A stretch of DNA of 57,710 nucleotides from Acetobacterium woodii (GTDB taxonomy: Bacteria > Bacillota > Clostridia > Eubacteriales > Eubacteriaceae), in contig JACQZP010000023.1 of the NCBI GenBank assembly GCA_016213825.1, forward strand, positions 1 through 57,710. The letters run 5' to 3'. Of the stretch, positions 1 through 7,761 are shown one piece after another. The notes under the pieces are model-generated. The model was not told the DNA's origin. It did no database searches and was given only the letters and a program-made list of their open reading frames with translations. The translations under genes and the position numbers were made by a program. Every line of letters starts with the position of its first letter. Positions within the stretch are counted from its first letter, which is position 1.

Positions 1-81
1 AAGCTGTTTTTTGAAATTCTTTTAAGTTAATTTCTGTTATTCAGCTGTGTGTCCGCCGCCTCTGTTCGAGACAACTTCATT

Positions 82-110
82 AGTATACGCTCTTTCAGAC
101 ATCCTGTCAA
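82..110 (-). promoter_or_regulatory. Strong sigma-A promoter reading off the left edge
   Basis: On the minus strand TTGACA (105-110) and TATACT (82-87) are separated by exactly 17 bases. The bases just upstream (about 111-145) are runs of A on that strand, as in an UP element. No gene lies between it and the window edge, so it drives something outside. Architecture of this strength is typical of rRNA or tRNA operons, but the product is not visible. Confidence 0.7.
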
Positions 111-224
111 CCTGTTTTTCAAAGTTTTTCAATTCTTTTTTTCGCTAAACCGTATCCATCTTCGATTCACCCTATTTTGAGCTTTTGAGACGAAGACTAA
201 GGTTTTTCTTTCTATAATAATAAA

Positions 225-252
225 AGACCCGGAATCAATTGATTCCGGGTCT
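225..252 (-). terminator. Terminator of ribU
   Basis: A perfect 14-bp inverted repeat (225-238 with 239-252) follows the ribU stop codon and is followed on the minus strand by a T-rich tail. Confidence 0.85.
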
Positions 253-276
253 CCTCTTCTTATAATGAAGAATTAA

Positions 277-846
277 CTATTTACTTTCTGCGACCTTTGT
301 TTCTTGTATTTCTAAACCCAGGACCTTACTTACTGATTTGTAAACAATAAAGGTAATGACTGAATTTATTCCTGCTTTGATTAGATTAAACGGAACAATA
401 ATCGGAAGAATCATCGGAAGAACTGCTTCAACCGGAATTCCCAAAAAGAATGGTGTGATGGCAATGTTCCATAAAGCCATGGTTATTGTCATCGTTACAG
501 CGCCAAGAGCCAGGCCAACGATAGCGCCTTTTCTGGTTTTGTTTCTTTTATAAATATTGCCAGCAACGAGTACAAAAGATCCGGTTGCAAAGAAATGCAT
601 TAGAATCCCAATAATACCGCTAGCCGAGCTGACTGTTACACCTTGTAGCACACAGACTACAGCAGTTAGAATTAAGCCTCCTAGCGGGCCAAACATAAAT
701 GTACCAATGAAAATGGGAATATCCGCTGGGTCATACTCCAGAAATGGAGCAGCCGGGAATATTGGAAAGTGAATCAGGTAAACCAATAGTATCGACATTG
801 CTGCCAATACTGCCATCTGTGTCAATTGTTTTGTCTTGATTTTCAT
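277..846 (-). CDS. ribU: Riboflavin ECF transporter substrate-binding protein RibU
   Basis: This 189-residue protein is the membrane S component of an energy-coupling-factor transporter, which binds riboflavin and works with the shared EcfAA'T module encoded elsewhere. It is very hydrophobic, with about six membrane segments, and has the family pattern of an N-terminal basic stretch, a first helix rich in Ala/Met and the conserved EYDPADIPIF segment near residues 37-46. A Shine-Dalgarno site (851-858) precedes the ATG. The FMN riboswitch immediately upstream makes a flavin substrate near certain. It is a single-gene unit with its own promoter, riboswitch and terminator. Confidence 0.93.
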   Translation of the reverse strand: MKIKTKQLTQMAVLAAMSILLVYLIHFPIFPAAPFLEYDPADIPIFIGTFMFGPLGGLILTAVVCVLQGVTVSSASGIIGILMHFFATGSFVLVAGNIYKRNKTRKGAIVGLALGAVTMTITMALWNIAITPFFLGIPVEAVLPMILPIIVPFNLIKAGINSVITFIVYKSVSKVLGLEIQETKVAESK

Positions 847-883
847 GAAAAATCCTCCTTCAACTGTCTGTTCAGTAAACTAA

Positions 884-915
884 AAAGCCCTTGAAAATTT
901 CTTTTCAAGGGCTTT
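884..915 (-). terminator. FMN riboswitch expression-platform terminator
   Basis: A 14-bp inverted repeat (884-897 with 902-915) followed by T residues on the minus strand lies between the FMN aptamer and the ribU ribosome-binding site. It is the intrinsic terminator expected to form when FMN is bound. Confidence 0.85.
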
Positions 916-930
916 GCGTGCAAAATTGTA

Positions 931-1060
931 CGCCATTTCTTTCATCCGGACTATACCGTCGGTTCTGGATTCTAACCAGATCGGCCTTTCGGCTCGTGGA
1001 CTTAACATTTGCATGTATCACCACCGGTGAGGACTTACACCTCGCCCTGAAACAGACTAT
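931..1060 (-). promoter_or_regulatory. FMN riboswitch (RFN element)
   Basis: Read on the minus strand the region carries the RFN core in order: AGGGCGAGGTGTAAGTCC, ACCGGTGGT, AAGTCCACGAGC, then GAACCGACGGTATAGTCCGG and GATGAAAGA. These are the conserved junction segments of the six-helix FMN aptamer. With the following terminator it should switch off ribU transcription when flavin is plentiful. Confidence 0.96.
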
Positions 1061-1075
1061 TCATTTATTAGTTTC

Positions 1076-1105
1076 ATTATATACCTTGTTGAATTTCTTT
1101 GTCAA
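1076..1105 (-). promoter_or_regulatory. Promoter of the ribU riboswitch leader
   Basis: TTGACA (1100-1105), an 18-base spacer and TATAAT (1076-1081) on the minus strand place the transcript start about 10 bases before the FMN aptamer. It sits only 19 bases beyond the corA stop codon, and I see no separate corA terminator. Confidence 0.85.
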
Positions 1106-1123
1106 TGATAATTTTTGACATCC

Positions 1124-2053
1124 TTAATTGAACATCTTCTTCAAGAACAAGACGAAACCAGCTACACCAGTGCATCCCAAAGCAATACATACGACAAACC
1201 AGAAATTAGGCACCGGAATTCCTGCAACATTCATACCAAAGAAGCTGGAGATCATCGTTGGTATCGCCATCAGAATTGTGAGTGACGTCAGAATTTTCAT
1301 CACTACATTCAGATTATTGGAAATAATGGATGCAAAGGCATCCCTGGTTTCGCTAAGAATATTACTATAAATATTCGACATTTCGATTCCCTGTTGCACT
1401 TCAATAATGACATCTTCCAGCAAATCTTTATCTTCCTCATAAAGCTTAATAATACGCCCACGCTGGAGCTTTTCCAAAACAGACTGATTGGCTTTTAGGG
1501 AAGTCGAAAAGAATACCAAACTTTTCTCAAGGTCAAGGAGTTGGATTAACTCTTTATTTTTCATGGAAATGTTTAATTGTCTTTCGATCTCGGTACTCAT
1601 TCGATTAATATGTCTCAGGTATATCAAAAATCGACTGGCAACCCGATATAGAATTTGAAAGACAAAACGGGTTTTCAGATTAGTAAACACATTTTTAACC
1701 CGACCTTTTGCAAAATCATCGATGAGTGTGTTCCCATGTAAACATACCGTAATAATATTATCATCTGTTTGAATAATCCCAACCGGGATGGTGTTATACA
1801 ACACCATTGCACTGTCTTTTTCAATGACAGGAACGTCAATGGTAATAAGAGCCTGGTTGTTGTCTTCCAGTTCCACTCGAGAAATTTCTTCTTCATCCAA
1901 TGCGGCTCTCAGAAAATCCGGTTCAACATCTAATTCCTTAGTGATAAACTGCAATTCTGCTTCTGTTGGGTTAACCATGTTAATCCAGCTGTTTTTTTCA
2001 ATGGTCTCAATTTCTTGAATCTTTCCATCAATGGTTTTATAGATTTTGATCAT
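1124..2053 (-). CDS. corA: Magnesium/cobalt channel CorA
   Basis: This 309-residue protein belongs to the CorA family of pentameric Mg2+ channels. It has a long soluble N-terminal domain (about 1-245) and two C-terminal membrane helices; the signature GMN selectivity motif is at residues 273-275, followed by the expected short acidic-free loop and a basic tail. Length is normal for the family. The start is the ATG preceded by AAAGGAG. Transcription is under an M-box magnesium riboswitch, so magnesium is the likely physiological substrate. A 29-codon ORF ends 14 bases before this start and may couple to its translation. Confidence 0.94.
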   Translation of the reverse strand: MIKIYKTIDGKIQEIETIEKNSWINMVNPTEAELQFITKELDVEPDFLRAALDEEEISRVELEDNNQALITIDVPVIEKDSAMVLYNTIPVGIIQTDDNIITVCLHGNTLIDDFAKGRVKNVFTNLKTRFVFQILYRVASRFLIYLRHINRMSTEIERQLNISMKNKELIQLLDLEKSLVFFSTSLKANQSVLEKLQRGRIIKLYEEDKDLLEDVIIEVQQGIEMSNIYSNILSETRDAFASIISNNLNVVMKILTSLTILMAIPTMISSFFGMNVAGIPVPNFWFVVCIALGCTGVAGFVLFLKKMFN

Positions 2054-2067
2054 TGCTTTCTCCTTTA

Positions 2068-2157
2068 TTAAGAGCAGCCGATGATCTGTAAGATATTTTG
2101 GCCGCTCAGTTTTTGTTTCATTTGTTCAATACGCTTCTCACCAGGGTCTGCGTCCAT
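2068..2157 (-). CDS. Putative 29-residue corA leader peptide
   Basis: Between the M-box terminator and corA there is an open frame of 29 codons starting MDADPGEKRIEQMKQKL and ending IIGCS, with a good Shine-Dalgarno AAGGAG 8-9 bases before the ATG. Its stop codon lies 14 bases before the corA ATG, and the corA ribosome-binding site falls in that gap. The charged first half could form an amphipathic helix. I do not recognise a family. Translated upstream ORFs control some corA/mgt genes in enterobacteria (corL, mgtL), but any relationship is by analogy only. It could also be a chance ORF. Confidence 0.5.
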   Translation of the reverse strand: MDADPGEKRIEQMKQKLSGQNILQIIGCS

Positions 2158-2198
2158 CCTATCTCACTCCTTTTCTTCATTTTTAAATAAATACTAAC

Positions 2199-2262
2199 TT
2201 TAGATCACGGGCAGCCGTCAACTGTCTGCGAGCAGCCGATTGACTCGTTGCCTTCGCGCAAA
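2199..2262. repeat. 64-bp direct repeat, copy 1
   Basis: This 64-bp unit recurs at 2292-2355 with five mismatches, giving a 93-bp period. Both copies lie in the corA leader between the M-box terminator and the small ORF. Confidence 0.9.
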
Positions 2263-2291
2263 CCACACGAAAATCGCGTTGCTCTTTTCGT

Positions 2292-2355
2292 TTTAGTTCA
2301 CGGGCAGTCGCCAACTGTCTGCAAGCAGCCGATTGGCTCGTTGCCTTCGCGCAAA
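2292..2355. repeat. 64-bp direct repeat, copy 2
   Basis: This is the second copy of the unit at 2199-2262. It directly abuts the T-tract of the M-box terminator, so the repeat unit may have been inserted or amplified just after the riboswitch. Confidence 0.9.
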
Positions 2356-2356
2356 T

Positions 2357-2388
2357 AAAAAAACCCCACTTTTTGAGGAGGTTTTTGC
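2357..2388 (-). terminator. M-box expression-platform terminator
   Basis: On the minus strand AAAACCTCCTC and a facing GTGGGGTTTT form a hairpin followed by a run of seven T. The CTCCTC strand can also pair with GAGGAG at the end of the M-box, the usual arrangement for switching between terminator and antiterminator. Confidence 0.8.
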
Positions 2389-2394
2389 ACAGCA

Positions 2395-2565
2395 AAAAAT
2401 GGCTCCTCTATTCGTTGAGTTTTGGCACTATACAGTATAGGGCAAAGCCCAACTGCGTTAAGTAAAACCTTAATTCGATAGTACCTGTTAACCCATTGGC
2501 ATCTTTCGATGTTTCCGGGCAGCAGCCATATCTGTATAGGAGCCTCGCCTAACAAAAGAAACACA
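2395..2565 (-). promoter_or_regulatory. M-box (ykoK) magnesium riboswitch
   Basis: The minus strand shows the ykoK leader signature: GTTAGGCGAGGCTCCTATA, then GCTGCTGCCC, GATGCCAATGGGTTAACAG, GGTTTTACTTAACGCAG, CCTATACTGTATAGTGC and CTCAACGAATAGAGGAG. Segment order and spacing match the Mg2+-sensing M-box class, which terminates transcription when Mg2+ is high. The downstream gene is corA, as expected. Confidence 0.94.
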
Positions 2566-2592
2566 TGGTTCTCTTATTATAATCTATAATTA

Positions 2593-2621
2593 ACTATATC
2601 TTTTTATCCTTTTATTGTCAA
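2593..2621 (-). promoter_or_regulatory. Promoter of the corA leader
   Basis: TTGACA (2616-2621), 17 bases and TATAGT (2593-2598) on the minus strand begin the M-box transcript roughly 30 bases before the aptamer. Confidence 0.75.
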
Positions 2622-2681
2622 TGATTTTTAAGTTAACACTTTGTAAACAACAACCTTATTTTCAGAAATATAAAGAACCCC

Positions 2682-2711
2682 TTGCTTATTAGGCCTGATA
2701 TTGTGTACAAT
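2682..2711 (+). promoter_or_regulatory. Possible gadB promoter
   Basis: TTGCTT (2682-2687) and TACAAT (2706-2711) with an 18-base spacer are the best sigma-A match before gadB. A 7-bp inverted repeat (2773-2779 with 2797-2803) lies in the untranslated leader and could bind a regulator. Confidence 0.4.
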
Positions 2712-2851
2712 TCAAGTCATAAAGATAACCACGCCATGTACATCAACCATTGCTTTTCAAGTTTGATTAAGCCAGTGATCTGAGAATCAAGTACTAATCA
2801 CTGATACCAAAAATATTCAAGTAAAATTCCACCATCTTAAAGGAGGTAACC

Positions 2852-4264
2852 ATGCTACATTCAAGACCTGATAAAGACCAACTGGATAGTGTCTACAAAA
2901 TACCGGTTTTTAACAATGATCCCCTGGATTCAACCTTACCTAAATTTCGATTGTGTAATAACTCCATCGATCCCGAACTCGCCTACCGGTTAATCAAGGA
3001 TGATCTGTTGGACGAGGGCAGTGCCCGGCTTAACTTAGCTACTTTTTGCCAGACTTACATGGAGCCCGCTGGTTTACGAATTATGTCTGAAACTTTGGAA
3101 AAAAATGCCATTGATAAGTCTGAATACCCCCAAACTACCGACCTCGAAAATCGCTGTGTCAATATTATTGCCAATCTCTGGAATGCTCCTGAAAACATGG
3201 AATTTATGGGCACTTCTACGGTTGGTTCTTCCGAAGCCTGCATGCTTGGTGGCCTGGCCATGAAATTTACCTGGCGGGAGAAAGCAAAGAAATTGGGAAT
3301 TGACATTCTTTCCCGAAAACCCAACCTTGTCATTTCCTCGGGTTATCAGGTCTGCTGGGAAAAATTCTGTGTCTATTGGGATATTGAAATGCGTTGCGTG
3401 CCCTTGGATAAAGACCATATGAGTCTTAATATGGATACCGTCATGAACTATGTCGATGAGGACACCATTGGGATTATTGCCATTATGGGTATTACTTATA
3501 CTGGTAAATATGACGATGTAAAAAAACTGGACGAATTGGTTGAGCAGTATAATCAAACCGCTGCAATTTCTGTTCCCATTCATGTGGATGCGGCATCCGG
3601 TGGGATGTTTGCACCATTTATTCTGCCTGCTTTAGAATGGGATTTCAGACTTAAGAATGTTATTTCCATTAACACCTCCGGCCATAAATACGGGCTTGTG
3701 TATCCGGGAGTTGGCTGGGTCATCTGGAAAGATAAACGCTTTTTACCTTCTGAACTTATTTTCAGCGTCAGTTATCTCGGCGGTGATCTGCCCACCATGG
3801 CGATCAACTTCTCCCGCTCTTCCAGCCAAATAATTGGTCAGTATTTTAATTTTTTATCCTACGGATATCGAGGTTATCGCGAAATCCACGAGCGAACCCG
3901 GAGTGTTGCTAAATACATTGCCACGGAACTTGAACAAACAGACCTTTTCGAAATCCTTAATGATGGCGACAACATTCCCATCGTCTGCTGGAAAATGAAA
4001 ACCACCATCGACAAGCCCTGGAGCCTTTACGACCTGGCCGATCGCCTCCGCACTAACGGTTGGCAAGTCCCTGCCTATCCACTTCCCGATAATTTGTCCG
4101 ATGTTGTCATCCAGCGGGTTGTTGTCCGTCAGGATTTAAGCATGCAACTGGCCACATTATTTATCAAAGATATCTCGGAAAGCATCCACGCCCTGAATCA
4201 TGCCCATATTATTATTTATGGACATTCCGATGAGAACAAAGGCGCCCTTGGTTTTACCCATTAA
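2852..4264 (+). CDS. gadB: Glutamate decarboxylase
   Basis: This 470-residue PLP enzyme converts glutamate to 4-aminobutyrate and CO2 in the cytosol, consuming a proton. The family core is complete: the PLP-stacking region TVGSSEACMLGG at 123-134, the pyridine-binding HVDAASGG at 244-251 and the Schiff-base lysine in NTSGHKYG (K279). Length matches bacterial GadB. A full AAGGAGG site precedes the ATG. It is a single-gene unit; no glutamate/GABA antiporter (GadC) or regulator is adjacent, and the APC permease at 53 kb has the wrong size and tail for GadC. Role in acid resistance is inference. Confidence 0.95.
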   Translation: MLHSRPDKDQLDSVYKIPVFNNDPLDSTLPKFRLCNNSIDPELAYRLIKDDLLDEGSARLNLATFCQTYMEPAGLRIMSETLEKNAIDKSEYPQTTDLENRCVNIIANLWNAPENMEFMGTSTVGSSEACMLGGLAMKFTWREKAKKLGIDILSRKPNLVISSGYQVCWEKFCVYWDIEMRCVPLDKDHMSLNMDTVMNYVDEDTIGIIAIMGITYTGKYDDVKKLDELVEQYNQTAAISVPIHVDAASGGMFAPFILPALEWDFRLKNVISINTSGHKYGLVYPGVGWVIWKDKRFLPSELIFSVSYLGGDLPTMAINFSRSSSQIIGQYFNFLSYGYRGYREIHERTRSVAKYIATELEQTDLFEILNDGDNIPIVCWKMKTTIDKPWSLYDLADRLRTNGWQVPAYPLPDNLSDVVIQRVVVRQDLSMQLATLFIKDISESIHALNHAHIIIYGHSDENKGALGFTH

Positions 4265-4267
4265 CAA

Positions 4268-4296
4268 AGAAGGATCTGTCGATGACAGATCCTTCT
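4268..4296. terminator. Bidirectional terminator between gadB and the surface protein gene
   Basis: A perfect 13-bp inverted repeat (4268-4280 with 4284-4296) with a 3-base loop lies between the two converging genes, with T-rich sequence after it in the gadB direction. Confidence 0.8.
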
Positions 4297-4321
4297 CTTA
4301 ATTTATTTCTGATTTTCTTGC

Positions 4322-5872
4322 TCAGGCATTATGTTTTTTTCGATAAATCACTACACCAATAATTCCTAAAACCACGACAATAGCACCAATGATTCCAGCA
4401 ACTCCAGCAATCAACCAGGGGTTCGTGGGATTCGGCTGAACAATGTTTACCCGAACCGTTGCCACGGCACTTTTAAAATTATTATTGCCCTTGTATTTAA
4501 CGACAACCTCCTGCTCACCAACTTCGTTCTTATACTTAAGCTCAATATCATCTCGGTTAAACTTAATCTCATTATTATTCTCATCCACTACTGCAATTGC
4601 GAGATCCTGGTACACGGCATCATCCATATTTTTGGTGTTACTATCATATTCAACGCTCGGTGGATTTTCCGTAATTACCAATGAACAGTCTGCCTTGTCG
4701 GTAATGGTCACCGTTTGTGTTGCTGTACTGCTGTTGAATTTATCAGTCCCCTTGTATTTTACTGTCACTGGCTGATCGCCGGCAACACGATTGTAACTCA
4801 ATTCAATATCTGTTGTTGTAAAATTAATGGCATTATTTTTACTGTCGACCACCTGAATCCCCAGAGCCTGGTAAACTGCGGCATCCAGTTTTCCCGCATC
4901 TGAGGTATAAGCGACTTGGGCAGGCGTTTTTGACAGATTAATACTGGTATTCTCTTTAGTAGGTGCCGGTGGATCGATCTTGCCGGTGATCTCCACATTT
5001 CCGGTTGCCGTACTCGGACTGTACTGGTCATTTCCCTTATATTTTACGGTTACATCCTGTTTTCCAGGGGCACGGTTGTAACTCAATTCAATGTCAGCAG
5101 CGGTAAAATTGATTTTATTGTTTCCGGCATCAACTACCACAATACTCAATGCCTGATAAACAGCCAAATCCAGTTTTGCTGAATCACTGGTATATGCGAC
5201 GGCTGGAGGTTTGGCGGCAATCGATACCTTCGTATCCTGCTTTCCGGTTATTTGAACTGTCGTATTAACTTGAGCCGGATTAACTTGAGAATTCCCTTTA
5301 TAAGCCACAACAACATTTTGGGTTCCCACCGCATGATTATAGGTTAAGGTAATGTCACTGGGAGCAAAGTTGATTTTATTGGAATCACTATCAATAACCG
5401 AAATAACCAAATCATCATAAACGGCTTTATCAAGTGTTGCAGTGTCACTGGAATATCCCACTGATGGGGGATTCGCTTTTAAAACCAGTCGGGCATCTTT
5501 TTTAGGCGCGTTATTAATGACAATGGTTCCGGTTGCGGTACTGGTTTCATACTGATTATTTCCACTATAGGTGACCGTTATTTTTTGAGTTCCCACCTGT
5601 CGATTGTAATCAAGTGTGATCTCATCAGAAGTAAAGTCAATTTTATTATAGTCACTATCGACAACGACAATGTTCATGGCTTTATATACGGCCTTGTCCA
5701 ACTCATCAGCTGAAGAATTAAAGGTTACCGACGGTGGCGAACTGGCAATCGATACCGTCGTTGCCATTTTGCCATCAACTTCTGCCCATATGCCCATTGG
5801 CAACATTAACAAAATCAATGCTGCAATCAAACCAGTTCGCCAAGCACGTCCACTTAATTTTTCACTATTCAT
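4322..5872 (-). CDS. Surface protein with five tandem Ig-like repeats
   Basis: The 516-residue product has a signal peptide (about 1-30), five tandem repeats of about 85 residues starting near 41, 127, 213, 307 and 393, and one C-terminal membrane helix (about 485-510) followed by YRKKHNA. Each repeat has the pattern PPxVxYxSD-xLDxAVYxxLxIxVVDxxxNKIxF-xxxxIxLxYN-xVGxQxVxVxYKGN, which suggests a beta-sandwich like bacterial Ig-like or MBG modules. It is probably membrane-anchored and exposed on the cell surface; the ligand is unknown. The next gene upstream is another surface protein. A cre-like sequence (5956-5969) lies upstream but matches imperfectly. Confidence 0.75.
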   Translation of the reverse strand: MNSEKLSGRAWRTGLIAALILLMLPMGIWAEVDGKMATTVSIASSPPSVTFNSSADELDKAVYKAMNIVVVDSDYNKIDFTSDEITLDYNRQVGTQKITVTYSGNNQYETSTATGTIVINNAPKKDARLVLKANPPSVGYSSDTATLDKAVYDDLVISVIDSDSNKINFAPSDITLTYNHAVGTQNVVVAYKGNSQVNPAQVNTTVQITGKQDTKVSIAAKPPAVAYTSDSAKLDLAVYQALSIVVVDAGNNKINFTAADIELSYNRAPGKQDVTVKYKGNDQYSPSTATGNVEITGKIDPPAPTKENTSINLSKTPAQVAYTSDAGKLDAAVYQALGIQVVDSKNNAINFTTTDIELSYNRVAGDQPVTVKYKGTDKFNSSTATQTVTITDKADCSLVITENPPSVEYDSNTKNMDDAVYQDLAIAVVDENNNEIKFNRDDIELKYKNEVGEQEVVVKYKGNNNFKSAVATVRVNIVQPNPTNPWLIAGVAGIIGAIVVVLGIIGVVIYRKKHNA

Positions 5873-6017
5873 TTTCTTTTCCTTTCCCTCTGCCCCAAAT
5901 TCGTTCTTTTAAGTATTATCTACTCTATTTACCGCCTATTTTAACATATAATCACTGTAAACGTTTCTTTTTTATTCACATTTCGCTTCAAATTTGTTTT
6001 TATCTCATCAACCAAAA

Positions 6018-6044
6018 AAAGATCTGTTATTATAACAAATCTTT
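6018..6044 (-). terminator. Terminator of the MBG-repeat surface protein gene
   Basis: A 13-bp near-perfect inverted repeat (6018-6030 with 6032-6044) is followed by T residues on the minus strand, 16 bases past the stop codon. It separates the two surface protein genes into two units. Confidence 0.75.
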
Positions 6045-6059
6045 AAACGCTATTTTGAA

Positions 6060-7550
6060 CTAGTCCATTTTTGTTAACCGATTTTTTCCGAAAAAGATTC
6101 CCCCTGCTATCAACAGTAAAATGAGAAAAGCAATTCCAAAATAGGGAACCGGAGATTTTTTTTCCGCTTCACCCGATTCGTTTCCGCCATTATCGTAATC
6201 ATTTCCGGTATAAGTCGCTACTGTATCGGGACTCTTTAAAATTTCGAACTTATCTTTCCCATCTGTCAAAGTAATCTGGTAATTGGGATTATTCAAACTG
6301 CCCAGAAACACATCATAGGTTCCGACTGATTCTCCTGATTCCCGTTCCAAAGATCCATATAGCACATCATCACCATACAAACCTTTAACAAAACCATCTC
6401 CGGATTCATTCTGCCAGACAACATAGGTTAAAGCTGGATCAGGTTCGCCCTGATTTTTTGAAACATAGGCAGGAATAACTGTCACTGAAGCCGGTGTAAT
6501 TTGATATTTTTGCTTGGAGAAAATGGTATCATTTTTGATGGTGTAATTATCTGGGTTGGTCCCGTTAATACCATACAAGTAGAATCCACCGGTGGCCCAG
6601 ACGTTATAAGTTCCGACTTTATCCTGTTGGGTGTTAACATCACCATACCATGGATAAAAATTTTCCGCCCCGAAAGCGCCAACTTCTTCGCCTTTAATAA
6701 GATCCGCCTGATTGATGGCGAGTCTATAGTCATAAAGGTTTGCCGTTCCGTCATAGACCTTATCTTGTCCGGTCAGGATGACGTCAACCGCTTTCGGATT
6801 AATACTGGCCGCTAAAAATACATCCATATTTGTTAATGGCTTTGCTTCTTTCTTTTCATCAACGATAAGATAGTTTTTGCTTTTACTACCAGAAATAGCA
6901 ACTTCTTTTAAAATCACCTGATTGGAATTTACTACCTTGACATCCTTCGATAAAAATTTAGCAGCCTTATAGCTAAAATTGACCGCACTGATGTCCATAG
7001 TAATCACGCCAGTATTTCTCAATCCCTGGATAGCATTATCGGCAACATTTGTATTACCATCATAAATTTTTACAACCGGCTTTTCAGTAAAAAAATCAGT
7101 TGTTTTCAATTCCAGCGGTTTTATTTTAATTTCACGGGTTTCCGCGATGCTCGTATAAGCGTCATCACCCTGGTACTTTGCCAAAACGGTATACGTTCCT
7201 GCGTCGGTCGGTGGAAGGGTTGATTGAGGATACGCTTCCCCATCTGATTTTATTCCTTGATATGTTATTTCGATCATTTCCGGATTGAGTTCAGGACCAT
7301 CTGGATCTGGATTGATCGTCGCTAAAATCTGGGGATTGCCATTATAAACAGCTTGATCTGAAAAAGCAATTATTGGAATCAGGGTACCCTGTTCAATACT
7401 ATTTCCCAGTAATTCCATTCCTGAAGCCGTGTTATTCAGACCTGGGTCATTGCTACTTTCGGCTAAAGCACCTATCGGAGAGCATGTCACAAGCAAAATA
7501 ATCGTCAAGATTAAGCACAAAAAATGTCGGTTACTTTTGGCCTTTTTCAT
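6060..7550 (-). CDS. Surface protein with MBG/YDG-type repeats
   Basis: The product (496 residues from the chosen start) has a signal peptide ending near LAESS and repeats resembling MBG/YDG adhesin modules: AVYNGNPQ, KIYDGNTN and KVYDGTANLYD mark repeat starts, and VSKNQGEPDPALTYVV resembles an MBG_2 module. A C-terminal membrane helix is followed by KNRLTKMD. This is a predicted cell-surface protein, possibly an adhesin. An upstream in-frame ATG at 7559 touches the Shine-Dalgarno AGAGGAAGG, so I chose the ATG at 7550, which has normal spacing. It is not closely similar to its neighbour but shares the same architecture. Confidence 0.75.
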   Translation of the reverse strand: MKKAKSNRHFLCLILTIILLVTCSPIGALAESSNDPGLNNTASGMELLGNSIEQGTLIPIIAFSDQAVYNGNPQILATINPDPDGPELNPEMIEITYQGIKSDGEAYPQSTLPPTDAGTYTVLAKYQGDDAYTSIAETREIKIKPLELKTTDFFTEKPVVKIYDGNTNVADNAIQGLRNTGVITMDISAVNFSYKAAKFLSKDVKVVNSNQVILKEVAISGSKSKNYLIVDEKKEAKPLTNMDVFLAASINPKAVDVILTGQDKVYDGTANLYDYRLAINQADLIKGEEVGAFGAENFYPWYGDVNTQQDKVGTYNVWATGGFYLYGINGTNPDNYTIKNDTIFSKQKYQITPASVTVIPAYVSKNQGEPDPALTYVVWQNESGDGFVKGLYGDDVLYGSLERESGESVGTYDVFLGSLNNPNYQITLTDGKDKFEILKSPDTVATYTGNDYDNGGNESGEAEKKSPVPYFGIAFLILLLIAGGIFFGKNRLTKMD

Positions 7551-7603
7551 TTGTTCCATCCTTCCTCTAATGTCTGATCACAATATCTTGTAGATTATTC
7601 CCA

Positions 7604-7632
7604 ATTATACCGATTTATGCTACTTTATACAA
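7604..7632 (-). promoter_or_regulatory. Promoter of the MBG-repeat surface protein gene
   Basis: TTGTAT (7627-7632), 17 bases and TATAAT (7604-7609) on the minus strand, about 55 bases before the start codon. Confidence 0.6.
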
Positions 7633-7711
7633 TGAAACCGGACAAATGTTCGTTTAGATTTTACTTCATACTTTATTTGTTTACAATTATTACATAAAAA
7701 AGACATAGAAA

Positions 7712-7734
7712 AGCCCACTTATTCAAAGCGGGCT
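7712..7734 (-). terminator. Terminator of the fructose operon
   Basis: AGCCCGCTTT pairs with AAGTGGGCT across a short loop on the minus strand and is followed by a T-rich tail, 28 bases past the fruA stop. Confidence 0.75.
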
Positions 7735-7761
7735 CATGAATTGATTCAAAACTTAATTTTA

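Noticed and set aside
891-1118. 75-codon plus-strand frame upstream of ribU
   Set aside because: It is antisense to the FMN riboswitch and its terminator.
2183-2564. Open frames of 70 and 88 codons across the corA leader
   Set aside because: They run through the M-box, its terminator and the direct repeats; no ribosome-binding site, and the RNA elements explain the sequence.
5956-5969. cre site upstream of the five-repeat surface protein gene
   Set aside because: TGTAAACGTTTCTT misses both bases of the final CA and the promoter is unclear, so I do not list it as a site.
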